Shown here one piece after another: positions 23,986 to 35,344 of a DNA stretch of 64,000 bases (position 1 is the stretch's first letter; each line of letters starts with the position of its first letter). Made by a program: the position numbers and the translations under genes. This DNA is from Vanessa cardui (taxonomy: Eukaryota; Arthropoda; Insecta; Lepidoptera; Nymphalidae), in contig NC_061123.1 in the NCBI RefSeq assembly GCF_905220365.1, positions 4,154,001-4,218,000 of the forward strand. The letters run 5' to 3'. The notes under the pieces were generated by a model. That model was given only the letters and a program-made list of their open reading frames with translations, was not told the origin of the DNA and made no database searches.

Positions 23986-24330
23986 TGGAACTCCTATACG
24001 GCTCGCAGTTAGGGTGCGATATGGGGCAGAATTTCTTACTATCTTTAATCAAATTTTGTGTATGTGATGTGATGTCATATGATGTACGAAACATAGTTGG
24101 TCTTTTTCAAAGTTTTTTTGCTGAGTTCGATTACAGCTCTTTCGAGGGATCCTTGTAGTTTACGCCGCGTGACGTATTAAATCCGCATTTTCGAAAGTCT
24201 ATTTTTGCTTTATTCGCAAGTTTCCTTTGAAATTGTCCTCGAAGTAGTTTCTGACTCATATAAACGGAACGCTTAATCTATCCATATTAAAAAAAAATAG
24301 TTAGTCAACATCAGCTTCACTTAAAATCAA

Positions 24331-24807
24331 AAAATAAATAAAAATTTTAACAAAAAGAAAAACCGACTTCAAACTAGTAAAATTATAATATAGTTATAAT
24401 TATTGTTATATTTGGAGTCGGTGTCAGCCAATAAAACCCTACAGTATATCTATCAAAAAACAATACGAGAAAACTTTAACAAATATGTTTTTTACAAATT
24501 ACCTTTTACACAATAATATACTGGATCAATCAAGGGGCTCGTATCGCTTCTTTCTTTTGATTGTTGGGGCAAGGACACCGTGGCTGACACCGGCTCCAAA
24601 TATACCAATAACTATAACTACATGATATAATCGTTAATCGACTTTTAAGTAGTCTAATATTTTTCATTTCATTTAACTTAGGAAGACTCTAAAAAATATG
24701 TTGAATACGCAATTATTTTTATTACTTTTTCGTGCATATTCATTTGTTTTAAAATAGTGTTTTGTTTGAAGTCGGTTTTTCTTTTTGTTAAAATTTTTAT
24801 TTATTTT
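24331..24807. mobile_element. Fold-back element with 44-bp perfect terminal inverted repeats
   Basis: Left arm 24331-24374 and right arm 24764-24807 are exact reverse complements over 44 bp (left arm ends AAAAACCGACTTCAAAC). A second, imperfect inverted pair lies inside: GGAGTCGGTGTCAGCCA at about 24413-24429, and its complement TGGCTGACACCGGCTCC at about 24581-24597. No ORF. It looks like a MITE or fold-back element; superfamily not assignable and no clear target duplication. Confidence 0.78.
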
Positions 24808-24809
24808 GC

Positions 24810-26960
24810 ATGAAAAAATTAATATTTTTTAAAATAATTTGTTGCATATGTTATCTGTATTTTAAAAAATATATTGATACTGTTAAGAATAATGAAAAAT
24901 ACAAATTAATAATAAACGATGAATAATACTTACTTACGATGGCTCTATCCACGACAAGTAAAATGAATAGAAATATAATTGGATATTTTTTACTCATAAT
25001 TTTCTAATAGACGCATGCATATCACGAGCGTAATACTAATGCTCGCCAATAGTAAGTAGTAAAAATCAATCAGACCAATACGTTCATTCATTTAAGTATG
25101 ACCTGTTCCTATTCTTTAAATAACTTAGTACTGTACCTAATTCCCGCTCAGCCATTTATGCCGGAGGAAATGCAATTAAAAACTTCTGTACTATGGACTC
25201 ACAACTAAGGATGTAAATCTGATATAAATTTTCGAAGCAACCATCTTTGGTATCAACAATAGCTATAACTTTTTAGGTGATCATGTTAAGACAGGTTCTC
25301 TGTAAAATCTTAAATTCGAATTGGCCTTATTATTATTAATAAATTTAATAATTTCTGTTTGCGTCTTATTTAACAAATGAATTAATAATAAATCATAGAC
25401 TTAGGTTGTATGTTGTGAATCTACGCCGATTTTTTTTAAAATATTCAACCTTTCAATTTCCTTTGTAACGCCATCTATTGCACATTGGTGGTATTAGAAT
25501 CGCAAAGCCAGCGCCCTATGTATTCGGAAACCGTTTGGGGAATTTAATAATTCTAACCAGTACCACTAGATGGCGTAGATATAGTTCACTTCGTAACTAC
25601 TAGATGGCATACGTAGTCCTAATATTTAATAAGAAATATAATTTTGTTTTAATAATCAGGCATATTAAATAACCTTTTTTCTTATAATTATTTACTTACG
25701 ACTACGACCTCTTTAAGAGCTAAATTATATATAAATAAACAACAGCTTAACATAGCTGTATAAATCATTACCATGTGGGCTGGTGGCACGAATGCTAGCA
25801 GTATTTCCTCGTTTATATATACTAGCTGTCGTCGGCAGCGTCGTTCGCATTTTATGGGTTGGCGTCGGTTGTTTGCCATAAAAAAGTTTGGAGTTCATAA
25901 TAGATTCAGTAGCTTAGCCATGAAAAAACAAAACTACAGACGGACGGATAATTTTACTTTCGTATTAATAATATTAGTATTGATAATTCTATAAAGAAAC
26001 TATCTGTATTTAAATATTGTCAATATCGTGCTACGTCATCAGTCTCTTAAGCAAACTAACAGATCGTGTTTGACACAACAGAAACGTCTCGTGTTAATGT
26101 ACGGAACCAAAACTTGGCCTATCGCCAAGCGGGATCATCAAATTTTCCTGCTGCTCCACTTACATGAAAAGCATTTCTCGACGATAATGTTTTGTTCACA
26201 ATTTATCGCTAACAAATAAAAGTCATTTGTGTGAACATCAATCTAATTTTATTACTTCTGTATTTGTTCGAATCTTTCGGTCATGTAAGAGTTACATGAG
26301 AATGAAATAGGTTTATCCTCTAACTCTTTCTTTCTTCAGGGTCCAAGATCTATATATGTTCAATTTCAATGTAGACATTTTTACTTCAGCAGTAATTACA
26401 AAAAGTACCAATTTATATCTTATCATCGCAGCTTGGCAGTGTAAAAATTGCCGAGGCTTGAAAATAATAAACAATTATTAAATAAATAAAATGACTCATT
26501 CATTCATAGTAGATAATTTATTAACAGTTGGAAGGATTTGTTTTTTTTATGGTCCTAATTTTGTCGACCCTGAACAATTTTCCGCCCTTGTGCTCCTACT
26601 ATAAATCCGGCCTTGGTTATGAATAAATAAATATCTTCCAGTAAGTTTGGATCATTACACTAAATTTAATAAAAAAAATTCCAACAGAATTTAGAAATAG
26701 TTGCCTATTAAAAAATGTATTTTTAATTTGACGCTCAGATATATACGTTATTATAACACGAGGCAGTCTAAAGTTATTGGGAAATGGTATCGGTGTATGA
26801 GAGGTTTAATTTAAGTTGGAAGTTCTATCGGAAACTCAGTAATCAGCGTTGCCTCAAGAGCTTCATAACTAGTTCAGTCTTTGTAGTTATTGAAAGTACA
26901 TCAGTCAGTAATATTTAATGAGACCTATATTTTCTCAATTTCATTTGGTAATGACTGAAA
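24810..26960. other. No gene seen
   Basis: AT-rich, with the GCCATCTA inverted element at 25470-25574 and two short overlapping frames near 25690-26220 that lack recognisable domains or splice partners. Confidence 0.45.
25470..25574. repeat. Short element bounded by inverted GCCATCTA motifs
   Basis: Left end GCCATCTATTGCAC with GGTATTAGAATC inside; right end, inverted, GCCATCTAGTGGTACTGG with TTAGAATT inside. It looks like a decayed about 105-bp inverted-repeat element; another CTAGATGGC lies 25 bp further on. Confidence 0.45.
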
Positions 26961-26962
26961 AT

Positions 26963-27150
26963 CGTGATGGCCCAGTTATTGCAAGGCGCGAATATTAATC
27001 AATGATTCTGAGTTCAAACCCGGGCAAGCACCACTAATTTATTAAGCCTTATTTGCTTTAATGATTCACATGAAGAAAACCATAATGAGGATATCTTGGA
27101 AACCTAGACGTGATGAATGAGAGTTTCACACCAACTCGCAGCCTGTTTGT
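26963..27150 (+). mobile_element. tRNA-derived lepidopteran SINE, 3' truncated
   Basis: Contains GATGGCCCAGTTATTGC, a clean B box (GAGTTCAAACCCGGGCAAGC), the CACCACTAATTTATT segment and GGAAACCTAGACGTGATGAA. It fades out after ACACCAACTCGCAG. Confidence 0.75.
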
Positions 27151-27709
27151 GTGAGCTTCATAGTAAAGCTGTCTTTATAAACGCAACGTCGTCGCAAGGT
27201 AAAATTGATATTTTATAGGTATCTCATAATGCCCCTTGTAAATGACAAACCGTAATTGGGTCTCGAATTGTTTGTTTTTTATGACAGCTCTCTCATGTGT
27301 ATTTCCGGAATGTGGTCGAACGTGTTGCCAATAAAATCTTTTATCAACTTTATGGCGTTTGCATTTCCGACCTCAACCTAGCACTTCACATACTACTACT
27401 ACTAGAGTATTATATAAAAAAAGACGATTACATTAGGATAGAATAAATTGCATGGAATAAATAAAGTTATAGATACTTACCAAAATGTTTTAAAAATATT
27501 ACTACATATTATTTTATAGTTTCGGCAATTAGGCAAAAACCATTTTTATAATAATCGGGGCTATCACTTACACACTGAAAAGGCAAATCCATTTCTATAT
27601 TATTGTATATATGTAGATAGATCTAAGTGCCAATAGTCATCAGTCTGCGTTTGTGGTTACCAGTATAAAAAATTATCGTCAATGTAAAATCTAGCTAAAA
27701 TCGTTACAT

Positions 27710-28951
27710 TAACTTCATCAACAACTGCCATCCAATCAAATTTTAGAATACGTCATTAAATATTCAAAAATTTTTAAAACAGTATGCATTTCTGCTAAGT
27801 CCTTATATTTAAAGAAAAAAATCCTGAATTCTGATAATAGAATTAAAGCCACATGGGATGTTATTAGTAGTGTTAGTGGAAAACCCAAAAAGGAAATGAT
27901 ACCAATAGAATTGAACACAGGTAGTAGATTCACGAGTTCTGAATTAGAGGTTGCTAATTTATTTGAATCATTTTTTGATAAAGTACCCCATAAAATAACA
28001 TTTCATTTAAAATCATCTACATCAAATGCAGCTAGGTTATTAAATAATAGTGTTTCTAAATGCGTTATTGATTTTTCATTTGAAACGGTTTCTGCAATAG
28101 ATGTCATAAAAGTATTTAAAACTGTAAATATTAAAAAAACTAACGACATATGGGGCATTTCGGTAAAATTTTTTAATAACATCATATACGATATTGCTCC
28201 GTATATAGCAGTAATTTTTAACAAGAGTTTGGACACGGGTTCATTTCCTAACTTGTTAAAATGTAGTAAAGTTTTACCACTTTTTAAAACTGGAAACAGA
28301 AGCGATCCCGGTAATTACAGGCCTATTTCAATACTCCCATCCTTAAGTAAAATCTTCGAAAAAATTATTTTAAATCAACTTCTCGTCCATTTCGGTACAC
28401 ATGCTATTTTTCATGGTGAGCAATTCGGTTTTAGAAGAGGTCGCTCGACAACTGATGCGGGAATTGCGCTTCTCAAACATATTTACGATGCTTGGGAGAA
28501 ATCACAGAACGCTATTGGAGTATTCTGTGATTTATCTAAAGCATTCGATTGTGTAGAACACGAAACGCTTCTTTATAAGCTCAAATATTACGGTGTTAAA
28601 GGTAAAGCTCTTGATCTCATCGCTTCATATTTAAGTCAAAGAATCCAGCAAGTTTTCATTAATGGAATAAAGTCTTCTGGATCTACGTTAAAAATGGGAG
28701 TTCCACAAGGTTCAATTTTGGGTCCCTTTCTATTCCTAGTATATATAAATGATCTTCCTTTCTATGTTAAGGGTATTTGTGATATAGTGTTGTTTGCTGA
28801 CGATACTTCGCTGATTTTTAAGGTTGACAGGAAAAAAAATGACTATGACGATGTGAACGGTGCATTATCACAGATACACAATTGGTTTACGGTAAATAAT
28901 TTAGTTTTGAATGCTCAAAAAACAAAATGTGTAGTTTTTTACCCTACCTAA
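27710..28951 (+). pseudogene. LINE reverse transcriptase ORF (Jockey/CR1 group), 5'-truncated
   Basis: Open from about 27710 to the TAA at 28949-28951. The first 60 or so residues look like the region before the RT of a Jockey/CR1-type LINE (RIKATWDVISS). Then come the RT blocks in order: NYRPISILPSLSKIFEKI, GEQFGFRRGRSTTDA, the catalytic block FCDLSKAFDCVEH, GVPQGSILGP, and the second catalytic block LFADDTSLI with the two aspartates. No endonuclease domain is visible upstream; stops at about 27692 and 27707 mark the decayed or truncated 5' side. The ORF then runs into a frameshift that separates it from its C-terminal part. Mobile-element protein, not a host gene; clade uncertain. Confidence 0.88.
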
Positions 28952-29627
28952 TGTTAGCAAGCAAAATTATAATATATCTTTAAATGGTGACCGTCTTGAA
29001 GTAGCTGAAACTACGGTGTTTTTAGGAATAGAATTGGATTCCAGACTTCAGTGGACTTCTCATTTATCATCCCTAACAGGAAGACTCAGCTCCGCAACAT
29101 ACGCGGTTAGAAAAGTTAGACAACTAACTGATATTGATACCGCTCGTTTAGTTTATTTTGGTTATTTTCACAGTATTATGTCATATGGCATATTACTTTG
29201 GGGTAACGCTGCAGATATTGAATCTGTCTTTATTTTACAAAAGAGAGCAATTCGGTTTATTTATAATCTTGGAGCTAGAGACTCTCTTCGGGATGTTTTT
29301 AACAGAGTAGGAATACTTACTGTTGCGTCGCAATATATTTACAACAATATCATGTATATTCACAGTAACATTGATCACTTTGATAAAATCAGTGATAATC
29401 ATTGTATATGCACTAGAAGTAAGGATAAACTTATAACGCCAAGTTTCCGACTCCGCAAAGTCAATGGATCCTTCTTGGGGCAAGGTATCCGTTTCTATAA
29501 TAAAATCCCGCAGAAATTTTTAACTTTGCCGTTTAGTAAATTCAAATCGTTTGTTAAAAATACATTGGTAGAAAAAGCATACTATTCGATACAAGATTTT
29601 GTAGATGATAAAAAAGCGTGGAGTTAA
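28944..29627 (+). pseudogene. LINE C-terminal ORF, out of frame with the RT
   Basis: Reading frame shifted relative to the RT ORF and overlapping its last bases. Encodes the part that follows the RT thumb in Jockey/CR1 LINEs: TVFLGIELDSRLQW, then SIMSYGILLWGNAADIE, LQKRAIRFIYNLGARDS and a C-terminus ending KKAWS before TAA. A run of six T at about 28935-28940 next to the break is the likely site of a single inserted base. The rest is intact, so the copy is fairly young. Confidence 0.85.
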
Positions 29628-30018
29628 TACCTGTTGACTTCCAAGCAGGATACATTAATTGAAATAATTGTATTTAATTAACATGACGCTGTATTTTTTA
29701 AATGTTAAAAAAAAAAGAGTAACTACTGAGTTTCTTGCCGGTTCTTCTCGGTAGAATCTACTTTCCGAACCGGTGGTAGCTTCACTTAATTGTAAAATGA
29801 CGATTCAAAAGTGCTTATAAAAGCCTACTTGAATAAAGTTTATTTTGATTTATTTTGATTTAAAAAAATGGTTTGGTTTGGGATTAAACTCAGAAACATT
29901 TGTATCATTCGAATATCTCTAAAAATCTAAACTTAAATACAATTCAACCAGGTTCTTACACTTTGTTTCATCATGTTGCGATATTAAATGTTACTACAGA
30001 TTCAGAATCTATATCATA

Positions 30019-30199
30019 TGAGTTGTCGCCTGCGGATTCGCTCGCGTTATAGGGGTTTGTTGTCATGTATTAGGTAAAAAAGCAGCCTGTATATTTCATA
30101 TCCAGCATATTTCATAACATTCAGTTCAGCGGTTTAATGAAAGAGTGACTGATAGGCAGACAAATAGAGTTACTTTCTTATTTATAATATTATTACAGA
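30019..30199 (-). mobile_element. Lep1-like Helitron element, short
   Basis: Minus strand: TCTGTAATAATATTATAAAT after an A, TAACTCTATTTGTCTGCC, AACCGCTGAACTGAATG, and an end AACGCGAGCGAATCCGCAGG in which the terminal CTAG is lost. Confidence 0.62.
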
Positions 30200-31499
30200 T
30201 ACCTATATAGGTTGAAAAAAATTGATAACAAGCTGAGTCGTTCTTAATCAATTTACATAATAGTATTATTTAATCAAAACACTAATTCAACGATATATGA
30301 AGTGTAACATCTGTTGGCACACTTTGAGGTAACATTGACTCCAATACAACTAATAGCAAAATGCTCTACTATATCACGCTTCTTTTACCTAATACTTCGT
30401 TGCTATATATTTTTATAAGAATAAAAATACTATAGTAACAGAACTGTACATTTCAATTTATATTTTTCCACATTTATTAACTAAATTTCGTATATTTATT
30501 TTCCAATAACCAAAAATCAATCAAAAAGATATTTTACAGTTGACGTATGTCCTGTAACAGTTATTTATTTAGTCCTTCACGGGATAATAAGACTAATTAT
30601 TGTGTAGTTTTTGGAAAGACTATTATAGTTATTAACATACCAAGTTTCAGGTATATCGAAAGGCTGTGTACAATCTGTTTTAGGTTTCCTCTCACTTTGT
30701 CCACTAAGGGAGACTAATATCGAGTTCATTTGAGCTCAATTCAAACAAATCTCAGACACAGCAAGGTGACGTCTGACCTAATAGATGGCGCTAGTAATCT
30801 GTACCACATGCAAATATTCCCACACTAGACTGACAATGGATTGTGCTATCCCCTATAGAGTTAGTTACCTAAATTTGAGATGAGATCAGAAGTTTGAACA
30901 CAGTGTATGCATATAAATCTGTAGTAACATTATCTAGTGATTAAAACTGAAAACAGCTAAGTATTTTTGATATTTATATTTAATTTACATTCACATTACT
31001 TATGTGTACTTACATAATTCGTAGAACATACTAGCCTTACTTTGGCGTTGCTCGGTGTAAAGCCGTGCCGGATAGTTAGTTTCGAAAAAAAATCTAGAAA
31101 ATCAAATCAAAATCATTTCACGGGACGGGAGACCCACTCGGAAAAGTAAAAAATAAATTATCTTCAAAATTTTCCTCTCAATAGTTATTTTATGAGTTTT
31201 AATAAATTTTAGGTAAATATATTACACGAATTATACAACCAAACAATACCTAAATAGATTATAATAAATTTAAGTCGAAATATTCGGAAGCAAAGCCATT
31301 CAGCGCCATCAATTAATTAACGTCAAGTTGAGCAAAGTTTCGGTAAGTAGCCTTATTTAACTGTTAGGGATATTTAATGTTGTTTAAACTTGAGACAGGT
31401 AGACAGTCTGATCGTAGGAAAATAAAAGCGGACTGACACTCTTAATGACAGTCGTAATGTTTTTGAAAAACTTAGTGAAAATAGGCCGTTGGAGAAAAG

Positions 31500-31718
31500 T
31501 CCATATGATGGTATGTGGTCCACCAATGCTCAACATATTATCGCCTTAGGTAATTATAACCAGTCCTTACACCACAAATGCACCACCGACCGTGGGATCT
31601 AAAATTTATGTTGTGCTTGTAATTACACTGGCTCACCCCTATAACACTTTACAATTGATTTTTGGTGGTAGAATATGCAGAAGGTACGGACCCAGCTTGC
31701 ATAAAGCCTTATCACCAA
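31500..31718 (-). mobile_element. Family B interspersed repeat, diverged
   Basis: Plus-strand matches: CCTTACACCACAAATGCACC, ACCGACCGTGGGATC, ACACTGGCTCACCCCTATAA, GGTGGTAGAATATGCAG, and GCTTGCATAAAGCCTTATCA. The order is kept, with many small changes. Confidence 0.68.
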
Positions 31719-32174
31719 CTACGGCGCAGCTCATCAACTTGAAAATCTCGACAGTAAATCTTTAATTATTTTTACATAAAAACATACATTGTTGAATACA
31801 TACCAGTTGGATATGAAATGAATCTTTGTCTTTTACCAATTAAAATTATATTAATTAACGTGCTAATTTGATTGTATGATGTTATTTCAATCAAACATGA
31901 CGTAATTTAACGGTATAATATTGTACTTTGAAATTGGAACAATAAACTGATCTGTCAAGTATGTCGTTAACTTTTTTTATACATATTCAATAAAAACTAT
32001 TTTTTGTGACCTACTTCATTCATTGTTTATTTTTTGGTTAATTACTTAGTATTTTTTCAAAATGCTTCTTTATGTCTAACTAATGAATGAGTGGTTAATT
32101 GCGTAATAATGAATAATATGAATAAATATGTTTTAAATAACATGCTATGTATGTAAATCAAAACGACAGTTAAT

Positions 32175-32403
32175 CTATACTTTAATATTATAAATATCAA
32201 AGTAGCTCTGTCTGTCTGTCTGTCGCTCTCTCACAACCAAACCAATGAACCGATGTGATGAAATTTGTTATTATAGCAAAATTGAACTTCAAGGAAGGAG
32301 TTCAATTTTGGATATTTTCGGATAGATTCGGATATAGGCTACTTTTTTGCCTAACACGTGACAACAATCCCTAAACTCTAGCGAAGCCGAGGGCAATAAC
32401 TAG
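32175..32403 (+). mobile_element. Lep1-like Helitron element
   Basis: Starts TCTATACTTTAATATTATAA after an A, then the CTCTGTCTGTCTGTCTGTCG stretch, a CCAATGAACCGATGTGATG segment and a GCGAAGCCGAGGGCAATAAC end closing with TAG (CTAG 32400-32403). It resembles the non-autonomous lepidopteran Helitron group with a TATTATAAA...GTCTGTCTGTC core (from memory). No ORF. Confidence 0.72.
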
Positions 32404-33404
32404 GACAAAATATAACATCAAAAACTGACAACCCGATGGATTTAAAAAGCACTAAACGTCTTAAATTTATGCAAATCGAGAAAACCAAAATGTATATTAC
32501 CAGTAACTACCACTAAAGATTTCCGAGTGAAAATTGTTACTGTAATCGGCTGGGCTAATAAGGCAAAGAGAACCCAAAATACTTTTTACTTATAAATTTA
32601 GAATTAGTCGTACTTTTATTCGAATATTTATACATATATTAATAAAGTTCTGATTTAATGCATTTCATAAGGATTCTTATTTTATTAGATCGATAGAATC
32701 GTTGATTTTTTGTAAACATTAATAAATTATCTTAATAAACAAATTAGAAGGTATTAAAAACGACTCCAGCTTTAGGCTACTATTTAATTGCCTGTATAAC
32801 AAAATCGCCTTGAAATTACGAATAAATGTTTCTATGTAATACACCGTTAAACTAAAATAAATACGTCATTATATATCTAATCTACGTAGGTAACGTAGTC
32901 TCACAGCGAGTGGAAGATTCCTACATAGTGTCAAAACAACTTTCAACTATTTTTATTTAGTATGATAATGTATATTAGTAATCAAAATATTCCTATCGTT
33001 ATACTTTACGACTGCGTGTTTATTTGACATAATTTATATAGCGCGGTATTTCTTAAAAATAATTAATTATTAATAGCCGATATGTTGTTATAAATACAAT
33101 AATATCGGATCGGATTCCATAAGGAACGTTTTTTAAAATTAATATAAAAAATCAAAATTATTATCTTTATATATATTTTTAAATTATCGACCTTTGAATA
33201 TATAATTAAAAATGCATTTTATATGAAACAGATTTTTTTAATTAAAATAAATAATCCGAAAAACTAGACTACTTTTACTTTAACATAAATTTAAAAAATG
33301 ACAATTATTACATATTATATATCTTCTGTTGATAAATATTTCATTGATACGGCGTTACTTGATGTCTTGAAGTATGGATTGATTTAGACAAAATAAATAT
33401 TTTT

Positions 33405-33490
33405 TGGAAAAGAGTAACTACTGAATTACGATTCTTCTCGGAATCTACTTTACGAACTGCTCGTAACTTGAATTGAAATTAACTTATAAA
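33405..33490 (+). mobile_element. Short LINE 3' UTR fragment
   Basis: Contains GAGTAACTACTGAATTACG, then TTCTTCTCGGAATCTACTTT and ACGAACTGCTCGTA, matching the 3' UTR of the LINE at 29720-29790 with deletions. Too short and decayed to date. Confidence 0.65.
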
Positions 33491-34211
33491 ACGAAAACTC
33501 AAAAAAAAAATTGTTTGATTGAGTAAATTAGCTGTATTTATTTTATAAGAGTCTATAACTATATCTAGTCTACATATATAAAAAAAACACTTAAGCAATT
33601 TAAAGCTTACGCGAAAAATAAGTCTTATGTTTTCTTATTTACTTTCGATATAAAATAAAACAGAAATGTCGTATGTATATTACTTTACTTTTAACCTAAC
33701 AATCTGACTGTTTATGACGCAGCGTAACTTCGTAAGCCGTTGGAACAAATTTTATTCATAACTTTCAAATAACGAAATAGTAGTGAATTTTATACTAAAT
33801 ATTTGAAATACTTTCCGCTTCCATACTTAAGTTAAATGTATACGTTAACTTACAGTAACATATTATGTCAATTAAAATAACTCTGTACAATTAACTTATT
33901 AAGAACCGTTGGCATTAAATACCAAAACCATTTCCGAAACGCGCTACATCTGCTGGTAATTTTTTTTACATATATTTATATGTATGAAGTGTTGCAGTCA
34001 TAAACTTATTATTTTTAATTAAGATTACAACACGTAAGATATAAGGGCTATATATTATATGAATTCAGTGAATGATTACAAATAAATGAGTCCGGTATAT
34101 TAAAAAAGCAGCTTAAAATTTAATTAATTTCTTTCTTACACAAATATAATAACGGTCTGACTCTAAAAAGACTTGGTGTAAATCCTGATTATGTTTTATT
34201 TGAATAAGATT

Positions 34212-34315
34212 CGCACAGTCATTGTTCCCACGCCGACTCCCCGGGCGAGCTAGCTCTATCGATCGCGAGTTCTGAGCTAGACCTGCCTCTGCCTGGAAGG
34301 TAACGCTTTCCAGAC
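34212..34315. other. Unassigned GC-rich island
   Basis: A 100-bp block (TTCCCACGCCGACTCCCCGG, TCGATCGCGAGTTCTGAGC, GCCTCTGCCTGGAAGGTAAC) in very AT-rich DNA. No long frame, no splice context, no repeat partner in the window. Could be a small exon, a repeat fragment or a regulatory block; no way to choose from sequence alone. Confidence 0.35.
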
Positions 34316-34631
34316 TATATAGACAATATTAAAAAAAAAACATTGTTTCCCAAACAATAGCTCGAACTGAACTTGTTCGATTAAACAGTTTCAACACTAA
34401 TGTTAAAACTTCACCTTTTATCTTCAAATTATGCGACATTTGTGAAATAACAATTATTTTATGTTGCTGAAAAATAATTGAATAAAAATTTCTTTCTGTT
34501 GAATATATTACAGTTTTAAATAATTGTGCTTCTCTAATACAGTAACCAGTATTTCTATATTTTTCATTTTCTATAAAATACGTATTAAGTATCGTATCAA
34601 TTTACAAAATATTGTATTGATGAGTTATAGT

Positions 34632-34741
34632 TTTTTTTTTTCATCAAATTGTGACCCGTCCGATCCGCGCAAAAGAAGGTCATCGCAGAGCTTTTAGTGC
34701 GCAAGTATCCCGCTAACCCCGGATCATCCCATCGAGATACG
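34632..34741 (-). repeat. Retroposed fragment ending in a short poly-A
   Basis: Minus strand runs GGGATGATCCGGGGTTAGCG, ACTAAAAGCTCTGCGATGAC, GCGCGGATCGGACGGGTCAC, then ends in about 11 A (T run near 34631-34641). GC content jumps relative to the flanks. Source not recognised. Confidence 0.45.
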
Positions 34742-35174
34742 TTAGATTTCCCAAATGTAAAAAAATAGTAATTGAAGAATAGTTGAAAACATGCAGGGAA
34801 CTCGCTAAAAGTTCTAAAGATATTTTGTCTTTTTACATTTTAATTTAAATGTGCTCATACAATTGATTCATTTCATAATTTTATTGAAAATATATAAACT
34901 TAAATTAAAATCTATGACGGAACTTGTTGACGTTACTGAAGTTGCATTGTGTGATTTTGAATCTGTATCGAGTGTAGATTTATTAATACTTAATTAGCCA
35001 TTCTTTTTGTTATACGGTCTTGTTATCAGTGCAGATAATTATTATAAGTTATACCGATCAATTTACTGGTTATCAATACTTCAAATTTACAAAGCTTTTC
35101 TATATATTACAAAAACTTCTAGTTAAAAAAATAACAATTTTATAAGGAAAAATGTTCTGCTGCCAAGCAAAAAT

Positions 35175-35341
35175 ACTTGGTATTGTTGTGTTCTGTTTTG
35201 AAGGGGGAGTGAGCCAGTGTAACTAACTACATGTACAAGAGACATAACATCACAGTTTCCAAGGTTGGTTCAACTGAAATGATTGAAGTTTCTTACAGCG
35301 CCATTGTCTTTTGGCGGTGGTGACCACTTACCATCAGATGT
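35175..35341 (+). mobile_element. Family B interspersed repeat, 3' two-thirds
   Basis: Begins inside the unit at TTGGTATTGTTGTGTTCTG, then GGGGGAGTGAGCCAGTGTAA, AGTTTCCAAGGTTGG, TTCTTACAGCGCCATTGTCT and GGTGACCACTTACCATCAGA. About 25 bp after GGTTGG are missing. Confidence 0.72.
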
Positions 35342-35344
35342 AGC

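Larger units (their letters stand above)
27700..29872 (+). mobile_element. 5'-truncated non-LTR retrotransposon (Jockey/CR1 group)
   Basis: Whole element as seen: RT ORF, C-terminal ORF, then about 240 bp of 3' UTR containing GGTTCTTCTCGGTAGAATC and TTCCGAACCGGTGGTAGC, an AATAAAG signal near 29833, and a short repeated tail of TTTATTTTGA units at about 29840-29865. Related 3' ends occur at 63145-63385 (-), 33405-33490 (+) and 7185-7255 (+). The 5' border is approximate, and I found no clear target duplication. Confidence 0.85.
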
